Source: Mucilaginibacter polytrichastri (lineage in GTDB: Bacteria; Bacteroidota; Bacteroidia; Sphingobacteriales; Sphingobacteriaceae). From it: 64,000 bases of DNA. Numbering within the stretch: position 1 is the stretch's first letter; every line of letters starts with the position of its first letter. The position numbers and the translations under genes were made by a program. Under the pieces are notes generated by a model, which had not been told where the DNA came from, ran no database searches, and was given only the letters and a program-made list of their open reading frames with translations. Below are positions 58,629-64,000 of the stretch, piece after piece. Where the stretch lies: NCBI RefSeq assembly GCF_001911425.1, contig NZ_MPPL01000001.1:3917716-3981715 (forward strand), read 5' to 3'.

Positions 58629-59390
58629 ATGCTTAAACAAGAACGCTACCGCCACTTTGTAGATTATTTTTCAAAGAACCAGCCTAACGCTGTTACAGAA
58701 CTGCACTATTCCAACCCATTCGAGTTACTGGTAGCTGTAATACTCTCTGCCCAATGCACCGATAAGCGCATTAACCAGGTTACCCCTGCCCTTTTTGAAC
58801 GTTACCCAACGCCAGAGTCGCTGGCCGAATCAACTGTTGAAGAAATATTTTCTTATATCCGCAGCGTAAGCTATCCTAATAATAAAGCCAAACACCTTTC
58901 GGGCATGGGCCAGATGTTGGTAGAGAAATTTAACAGCGAGGTACCCGGTAATATGGAAGACCTGCAAAAGCTCCCAGGCGTAGGCCGAAAAACGGCCAAC
59001 GTTATTGTATCGGTTATCTTTGACATCCCGGCCATCGCGGTAGATACCCACGTGTTTCGGGTGGCCAACCGTATTGGCTTAACCACAAATGCACGCACAC
59101 CACTGGCGGTAGAGCGGCAACTGATAGAGCATCTGCCAAAATCAACCCTAAGTGTGGCACATCATTGGCTGATATTACATGGGCGGTATATTTGCCTGGC
59201 CCGCAGGCCTAAATGCGAAATTTGCCCACTTACCTATTTTTGCCGCTATTACGAGCGTGCTAATACAGAATCTGCCTTATTAAAAGCAGCAACCGCCCAA
59301 CAGAAGAAACTAGAGGCCGCCAAGAAGAAAAAACTGAATGCCACTACACACAAGGCTTTGAAGAAGATTAGTGTGGATAAGAATATTTGA
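58629..59390 (+). CDS. nth: Endonuclease III (Nth)
   Basis: Nth is a base-excision DNA glycosylase/AP lyase that removes oxidised pyrimidines. The 253-residue protein has the helix-hairpin-helix LPGVGRKTANVIVS with the catalytic lysine, and the nucleophile-region aspartate in AVDTHVFRVANR. The C-terminal iron-sulfur cluster motif reads C-x6-C-x2-C-x5-C (CLARRPKCEICPLTYFC). An unusual Lys/Ala-rich tail of about 40 residues (AAKKKKLNATTHKALKK) follows the cluster. It starts right after the terminator of the sigma factor unit. Confidence 0.95.
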   Translation: MLKQERYRHFVDYFSKNQPNAVTELHYSNPFELLVAVILSAQCTDKRINQVTPALFERYPTPESLAESTVEEIFSYIRSVSYPNNKAKHLSGMGQMLVEKFNSEVPGNMEDLQKLPGVGRKTANVIVSVIFDIPAIAVDTHVFRVANRIGLTTNARTPLAVERQLIEHLPKSTLSVAHHWLILHGRYICLARRPKCEICPLTYFCRYYERANTESALLKAATAQQKKLEAAKKKKLNATTHKALKKISVDKNI

Positions 59391-59435
59391 TTCTCCCTTC
59401 TATCTTAGGTAAGTTTACTAATTAAATAAAACCGC

Positions 59436-59526
59436 TTGTCATTCTGAACGTAGTGAAGAATCTTCTGTAATAGTAAGTTTCAACCAGAATAGCGAAGAAG
59501 ATTCTTCACTACGTTCAGAATGACAA
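59436..59526. repeat. Palindromic GTCATTCTGAAC repeat
   Basis: A roughly 90-base inverted repeat with outer arms TTGTCATTCTGAACGTAGTG and its complement (CACTACGTTCAGAATGACAA), and inner GAAGAATCTTCT / AGAAGATTCTTC. It is closely related to the copy at 12274-12370, with fewer mismatches between arms. It lies between nth and recA and may end nth transcription. Confidence 0.8.
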
Positions 59527-59583
59527 AACAAAAACAATTAAAAAATAAATTACTAATTTTATTAGCATTTAATAATTTTATAT

Positions 59584-59591
59584 TATATTTG
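59584..59591 (+). promoter_or_regulatory. Bacteroidota -7 promoter element of recA
   Basis: TATATTTG matches TAnnTTTG, 17 bases before the recA ATG. A -33 TTG at the usual spacing was not seen. Confidence 0.4.
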
Positions 59592-59608
59592 TTCAAGAAA
59601 CAATAAAG

Positions 59609-60616
59609 ATGAGCAACCCGGATAAATTGAAAGCATTGCAGCTTACGTTAGATAAGCTGGAAAAGTCGTACGGCAAAGGAACTGTTATGAAATTGGGCGA
59701 TAATACCATAGAACCTATGGAGTTTATTTCAACCGGTTCAATAAGTTTAGATATCGCACTTGGTATAGGCGGTTTGCCTAAAGGCCGGGTAATTGAAATA
59801 TACGGGCCGGAGTCTTCCGGTAAAACTACACTGGCTATCCATGCCATTGCAGAGTGCCAGAAAAAAGGCGGTATTGCCGCATTTATTGATGCAGAGCATG
59901 CGTTCGATCGTTTTTACGCTAAGAAATTAGGTGTAGATGTAGAGAACCTGCTAATCTCTCAACCAGATAATGGAGAGCAAGCCTTGGAAATTGCCGATAA
60001 CCTAATCCGCTCTGGAGCTATCGATATTATCGTAATTGACTCTGTGGCTGCCTTGGTACCTAAAAGCGAGATTGAAGGCGAAATGGGCGATTCTAAAATG
60101 GGTTTACATGCCCGCTTAATGTCGCAAGCATTACGTAAGCTAACCGGTACTATCAGCAAAACAGGCTGTTGCTGTATCTTCATTAACCAGTTGCGCGAGA
60201 AAATTGGTGTAATGTTTGGTAACCCCGAAACTACTACCGGTGGTAACGCCCTTAAATTTTATGCTTCGGTACGTTTGGATGTACGCCGGATCTCTCAAAT
60301 TAAAGACAGCGACGAAGTTTCTGGTAACCGCGTAAAAGTAAAAGTTGTTAAAAATAAGATTGCACCGCCATTTCGTATTGCCGAGTTCGACATTATGTTT
60401 GGCGAAGGTATCTCCAAGGCAGGTGAAATTATTGATCTGGGTGTTGATTTCAACATCATTAAAAAAGCAGGTTCATGGTTTAGCTATGGCGATACCCGCT
60501 TAGGCCAGGGCCGCGATGCGGTTAAGCAGCTTATCCTTGACAACCCTGAATTAGCGGAAGAACTGGAAGAAAAAATCAAAGCATCTATCACTGCCGATAA
60601 ACTGGCAGAAGCATAG
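59609..60616 (+). CDS. recA: Recombinase RecA
   Basis: RecA forms filaments on single-stranded DNA for homologous recombination and triggers the SOS response. The 335-residue protein has MAW-free family start NPDKLKALQLTLDKLEKSYG, the P-loop GPESSGKTTLA (about 68-78), the Walker B region DIIVIDSVAALVP, and INQLREKIGVMFGNPETTTGG. The acidic C-terminal tail is short, as in related taxa. It is monocistronic with a terminator 25 bases after its stop; no LexA-like box was recognised upstream. Confidence 0.98.
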   Translation: MSNPDKLKALQLTLDKLEKSYGKGTVMKLGDNTIEPMEFISTGSISLDIALGIGGLPKGRVIEIYGPESSGKTTLAIHAIAECQKKGGIAAFIDAEHAFDRFYAKKLGVDVENLLISQPDNGEQALEIADNLIRSGAIDIIVIDSVAALVPKSEIEGEMGDSKMGLHARLMSQALRKLTGTISKTGCCCIFINQLREKIGVMFGNPETTTGGNALKFYASVRLDVRRISQIKDSDEVSGNRVKVKVVKNKIAPPFRIAEFDIMFGEGISKAGEIIDLGVDFNIIKKAGSWFSYGDTRLGQGRDAVKQLILDNPELAEELEEKIKASITADKLAEA

Positions 60617-60638
60617 TATTTACAATACATTGTATGTG

Positions 60639-60675
60639 AAGGCCGTTCGCTTAGTAAGCAAACGGCCTTTTTTCT
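60639..60675 (+). terminator. Terminator of recA
   Basis: The stem AAGGCCGTTCGCTT / AAGCAAACGGCCTT (with one bulge) is followed by seven T residues, starting 23 bases after the recA stop. Confidence 0.9.
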
Positions 60676-61500
60676 TTCCAACCCCATCTTTTTTTCTTTC
60701 CAATCCGTCATCCCGAACTTGTTTCGGCACTCCACAAGATAGGTAAAACGTACTACATATTGCAAGACTTTGTAAGTCTTAAACTTAGCATGTGAGATAC
60801 CAAAGGCAAAGACTACTTGGGTAATCAGTTTTATTGCCTCAGCTGGCTGGCTATGTATCTGCATCGCACTTTCGTGATAAATTTTTAGAAATTCTAACCC
60901 CGGCAGAATGGGGAAAAGTAATGGAAACCAAATAGCATAAAGGTATTCACGCCTGCTAAATCCGAAATAGAAAATTTTTATTTCCACAAATCTATCAAGG
61001 TCGCTGCTTGCATGCCCATGCATGGAAAATGTTAACCTTATTTCTTTGAGAAAGTTGTTGGTTTATCATCATCAAATATTCCTCGGCGAACTTCGACTTC
61101 GTTACTGCTTAAACTTTCCGGATCTGTGACCATGCTGTCCGAAGTTTTGAAACTTCATACCACTATGCTTGTAGATTGCATCTAAAGTAAACAAGAAAGG
61201 CCATCAGATAAAAACGGACAGCCTTCTGTCTTAGTAGAATGGGAGCGGCAAAAGTTCTAACTTTCATCGTGATATAGAGGCAATTGTAGCTGCGAAGAAA
61301 ATTATTGAAATCACCAGCCATTTTAAGATAAAAGCTTGATTTTCTCAAATAGTGAAATATCAATATTTTGATAAGTTTTCTAAATGGTTATGATAATGTT
61401 CAGTTATAATTTACTAATAAAACCATCAGGAAAAATAATCCGCACATAGAAAATACTCATTTTACCGGGCTAAATAACTATTACATATCTTACTCCAATT
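60676..61500. other. Gene-poor stretch without recognised genes
   Basis: About 820 bases hold no gene I can support. TTTCTTTCCAA occurs twice at 60671-60703, and a copy of the CGAACTTG element is at 60707-60733. A minus-strand frame (to 61023) runs on into the antisense of recA, so only its first 100 codons could be real, and they match nothing I know. The remainder is AT-rich. It may be an eroded accessory region. Confidence 0.4.
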
Positions 61501-62097
61501 ATGGAATCATGCATTTTATGCGAACAAATCGCAAAGTTAAAACATAGTCATATGATTCCTAAATTTGTATTCAAGTGGCTTAAGGAAACAGGTTCAGGGT
61601 ATCTAAGAGGTGGCGACAATTTTAATATCCGAGTTCAGGATGGCCCTGCTTACAAAATGCTTTGTGCCAAATGTGAGCAATCATTTGGCAATGAAGAAAC
61701 TTTCTTCGCTTCAAGAATTTTCTACCCGATTGTCAATGAGGAAGCTCGTGAGTTTGCTTATGATGAGCGATTTTTTAGCTTCGTCGTATCTGTTATTGGA
61801 GGTTATAACCTAACTGTATATTACACGACCACACATGACCTGTTTACGAATGTAACTCAACAGGATAACATTAAAAATCTGTTTTATACGTCATATCAAA
61901 ATCTGGGACTAAGTTCAAATCTTGGTTCAACATTAACAGCAGCGTTTCACCCAGCCGCCTGGTGGGATATGAATTTTGTATTGGATGGGTTTTATCAGCA
62001 CGAGGCATCTAAGTATTTACAAGGGAGTTATAATCGTCACAACTTTTCCTATGACGGAATGATGAATCAGTCTTTTATGATCAATAAAAATTGTTAA
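61501..62097 (+). CDS. Chimeric ORF: CxxC-type protein fused to outer-membrane receptor fragment
   Basis: The 198-residue frame appears to join two unrelated halves. Residues 1-99 (ESCILCEQIAKLKHSHMIPK, KWLKETGSGYLRGG, LCAKCEQSFGNEETFF, then FSFVVSV) have two CxxC pairs and match by pattern a known family of HNH-like proteins that continues with a tryptophan-rich segment missing here. From about residue 100, YNLTVYYTTTHDLFTNVTQQ and AAWWDMNFVLDGFYQHEASK resemble late barrel strands of a TonB-type outer-membrane protein. It stops after NQSFMINKN, mid-strand. Both halves are fragments; the frame is probably a remnant rather than a working gene. Confidence 0.6.
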   Translation: MESCILCEQIAKLKHSHMIPKFVFKWLKETGSGYLRGGDNFNIRVQDGPAYKMLCAKCEQSFGNEETFFASRIFYPIVNEEAREFAYDERFFSFVVSVIGGYNLTVYYTTTHDLFTNVTQQDNIKNLFYTSYQNLGLSSNLGSTLTAAFHPAAWWDMNFVLDGFYQHEASKYLQGSYNRHNFSYDGMMNQSFMINKNC

Positions 62098-62267
62098 TGT
62101 CATTAAGTTTTTGGTTCCCATGTAACACAGCCACAAGGCGTTGCTTGGTGGTTGTGTTCTTTTCAATAACGAAATTTTTGACCAATAAAATTTGTCTTTT
62201 TATAAAAAAACCACCTCTCGGCAGTCATTATTACTTAGAAGAATTGAAATGCTCAATTATTATATTA

Positions 62268-62307
62268 CAAAAAACCAGGCCCTGAAGTCATTTCAAGGCC
62301 TGGTTTT
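62268..62307 (-). terminator. Terminator of the alpha/beta hydrolase gene
   Basis: On the minus strand a perfect 11-bp stem (AAAACCAGGCC / GGCCTGGTTTT) with a 15-base loop ends in TTTTTTG. It lies about 25 bases after the stop codon of the hydrolase at 62333-63130. Confidence 0.85.
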
Positions 62308-62332
62308 CAGAATAAAACTAGATAAAAATCGA

Positions 62333-63130
62333 TTATTTACTTTCAGCAATAATTATATCAGATAGTTTATCCGGCATAGAAATGAAAGGTGTATGACTGC
62401 TTTGCAGTGTGTAAACCTTTTCAACTTTACCGGCTTTTACCATACGTTGCTGAGCAATGTAGCTAATTGTATGGTCATTAATGGTATAAATATATACCTT
62501 CTTAACACTGCCAAAATTCTTTTCGGTCAGGTGTACCTTTTCAGCAAGAGGAGCTAACGGCTCTGGTTTAATATTAGCTGCAAGGTATTCCTGAACTTGT
62601 TGTGGCGCATCCGCCGCCAAAATGTCTGCTACACCTTCTTTAGCAATTATTGCTGCACCGTGTTCCTTATCTACTGTAAGGCTCCCGCTGATGTGAGAAT
62701 TCGAATCCTGTCCTGCAAGTCCTAAAAGGCTGTCGCCATCAATTGGAAGCGCCGCCGCCAAGTAAACTAATTTTTTTATTTGTGAAGGTATTTCTTCAGC
62801 CACTTGGCTAATTATTAACCCCGCAAAACTATGCCCAACCAGAATCACATTGTTGCGGGAACCGATTGCCGCTTTGACCTGGTCAACATAGGTTTGAAAA
62901 GTTATTTTCGCAAAAGGTGTTTGGTCTTTTCCGTGGCCAGTAAGGTTAATAGCAATAACCTCATGACCTTGTGCTTTTAATAGTGGTACTACGGCATCCC
63001 ATGAAGATACGTCAGCCCATGCGCCATGGACTAAAATAATTGTTTCCATTTTTTTATTTGATTTAGTTGTTGATGCAAATGAGGTGTAAGCAAGTACACT
63101 CATTGCGATTGTTATTAATAAATTTTTCAT
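62333..63130 (-). CDS. Exported alpha/beta hydrolase
   Basis: This 265-residue protein has an N-terminal signal peptide (MKNLLITIAMSVLAYTSFA) and an alpha/beta hydrolase fold. TIILVHGAWADVSSWDAVVP holds the oxyanion-hole HG, and the nucleophile is the serine in LVGHSFAGLIIS. The catalytic histidine is likely in LQSSHTPFIS near the C-terminus. This group contains esterases of the salicylate-binding/methylesterase-like type; the substrate is unknown. It is 88 bases from another alpha/beta hydrolase on the same strand and has its own terminator. Confidence 0.88.
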   Translation of the reverse strand: MKNLLITIAMSVLAYTSFASTTKSNKKMETIILVHGAWADVSSWDAVVPLLKAQGHEVIAINLTGHGKDQTPFAKITFQTYVDQVKAAIGSRNNVILVGHSFAGLIISQVAEEIPSQIKKLVYLAAALPIDGDSLLGLAGQDSNSHISGSLTVDKEHGAAIIAKEGVADILAADAPQQVQEYLAANIKPEPLAPLAEKVHLTEKNFGSVKKVYIYTINDHTISYIAQQRMVKAGKVEKVYTLQSSHTPFISMPDKLSDIIIAESK

Positions 63131-63218
63131 TTTTTTAAATTGGTTTAAGCGACATAGGCTTTTAGAATACCCAGTAAAAGCCTTGATTTTAATTTCAGTT
63201 TTTACTGGTTTGATTAAG

Positions 63219-64000
63219 TTATTTTATGTTTAGGTTGCTTAAAAAGGACGTGATATTGTCTGAAATTTCTTTATGATATTCTTCTAAAGCGAAATGGCTT
63301 GTGTTGTATAAATGTAATTCCGCATTTGGCAGGTCGGTTAAAAATGCTCTGGCCGCAGCTTCAGGAAAGAAAGGGTCATTTTTACCCCAAACAAGTAATG
63401 TTTTAGGTTGATGGGTGCGAAAGTATTCTTGCCATTTAGGATATTCTGCGACATTGCTTGAATAATCGTGTAATAAATCAAGATGGATTTCATCCAAGCC
63501 CGGTTTTGATAAGTTTTGCAGGTCGGATAAAAATGCATCCGGGCTTATCAATTCCGGGTTCTCAATACCTGTAAAGTAAAATACTTTAATACCGTCCAGG
63601 GTCATTAAAAATCGTATCGGCTTCTCTGTTTCTTCATTTCTGTTTTCCAGAAAAGGCATTGCAGCGCCAAATCCTTCGCCGATACCTTCCATGTATGCAT
63701 TAGCATTTTGAATAATTAACGATTGAATTAACTCAGGTCTCTTAGATGCCAATCTAAAACCAATTGGGCCGCCGTAATCAAAAGCATATAAGGTAAATGC
63801 TTTGATACCAATTTGATCAATAAACTTTTCTACGGTAATTGTTAAATTTTCAAAGCTGTATTTGTAATCTGCAGTTGACGGGGCTTCGCTGTTTCCGAAT
63901 CCTGGGTAATCGGGCGCTATCAAATGATAATCGTTCTTCAGGTCTTCAATTAAATTCCTGAAACTAATGGAAGATGAAGGAAAACCACCTAATAAAAGTA
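63219..64000 (-). CDS. Alpha/beta hydrolase, haloalkane dehalogenase-like (partial, runs off the edge)
   Basis: The reading frame stays open to the right edge, so the 5' end is missing. The visible part has LLLGGFPSSS (the usual HGFP with G for H), LIAPDYPGFGNS, an aspartate nucleophile in YAFDYGGPIGF, the acid in WGKNDPFFPEAAA, and the histidine in TSHFALEEY near the end. The aspartate nucleophile and D-Y-G-G-P pattern point to the haloalkane dehalogenase/epoxide hydrolase branch. Substrate is not evident. Start and full length cannot be judged here. Confidence 0.85.
   Translation of the reverse strand, partial: LLLGGFPSSSISFRNLIEDLKNDYHLIAPDYPGFGNSEAPSTADYKYSFENLTITVEKFIDQIGIKAFTLYAFDYGGPIGFRLASKRPELIQSLIIQNANAYMEGIGEGFGAAMPFLENRNEETEKPIRFLMTLDGIKVFYFTGIENPELISPDAFLSDLQNLSKPGLDEIHLDLLHDYSSNVAEYPKWQEYFRTHQPKTLLVWGKNDPFFPEAAARAFLTDLPNAELHLYNTSHFALEEYHKEISDNITSFLSNLNIK

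Noticed and set aside
60484..61023. Minus-strand frame of 179 codons across the recA 3' end
   Set aside because: It overlaps recA in antisense, includes the recA terminator and a dispersed repeat, and its low-complexity end (runs of S) is the antisense of recA codons.
1..64000. tRNA, rRNA or CRISPR loci
   Set aside because: No cloverleaf with a TTCGAATCC-type T arm outside coding sequence, no rRNA-like block, and no regularly spaced identical repeats were found. The GAATTCGAATCCTGT at about 62696 lies inside the hydrolase gene.

Overview
The window looks like chromosomal DNA of a member of the Bacteroidota, most probably a Sphingobacteriaceae bacterium of the Mucilaginibacter/Pedobacter type. 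The evidence is a complete gldK-gldL-gldM-gldN block (type IX secretion and gliding), several Bacteroidota-typical families (DUF4271, DUF5683, DUF3098, DUF4293), a TonB-dependent receptor, the TAnnTTTG promoter element in front of several genes, and weak or absent Shine-Dalgarno sequences. The genus is inferred from gene content. No rRNA, tRNA, CRISPR array or prophage was seen.

Layout. 0.1-9 kb: uvrC converges on gldKLMN; then a uroporphyrinogen-III synthase-like gene, a DUF4271 membrane protein and hemW. 10-20 kb: fasciclin and JmjC-like proteins, a sugar kinase, a VWA/AAA+ ATPase pair, a metallophosphoesterase, a UbiA-like membrane protein and a methyltransferase. 19.6-24 kb: lepB, dapB, a DUF5683 protein, parB and parA. 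24-31 kb: a flavin reductase, an outer-membrane protein, then a probable cobalamin riboswitch, a TonB receptor and a BtuF-like binding protein, followed by LysE and DUF2157 proteins. 31-39 kb: ribF, truB, uppP, DUF3098, ftsX, two tandem small secreted paralogues, an ABC exporter and truA. 39.5-45 kb: DUF4293, a DEAD-box helicase, an intact IS3-family element, two small exported proteins and gpsA. 45-53 kb: an HlyD/TolC efflux pair, a polysaccharide deacetylase, a VapBC-like pair, map and aconitase. 53-54.6 kb: a REP-associated transposase inside its palindromes, then three tandem 30-residue peptide genes. 54.6-60.6 kb: uvrA, an ECF sigma factor, nth and recA. 60.6-64 kb: a gene-poor stretch, a chimeric ORF and two alpha/beta hydrolases, the last cut by the window edge.

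Most genes are housekeeping. DNA repair recurs (uvrC, uvrA, nth, recA), as do envelope biogenesis (gld, lepB, uppP, ftsX, efflux) and cofactor metabolism (haem, B12, FAD). The accessory content is small but informative.

The most interesting item is the array of three tandem, homologous, hydrophobic 30-residue peptides at 54142-54524, directly behind the transposase/REP locus. Other notable structures are: intergenic inverted repeats built from degenerate 7- or 8-base units at many gene junctions; a decayed second copy of the helicase 3' end and terminator, followed by an IS that inserted so that the neighbouring gene kept its stop codon; and an ORF that fuses a CxxC-type protein to a fragment of an outer-membrane receptor.
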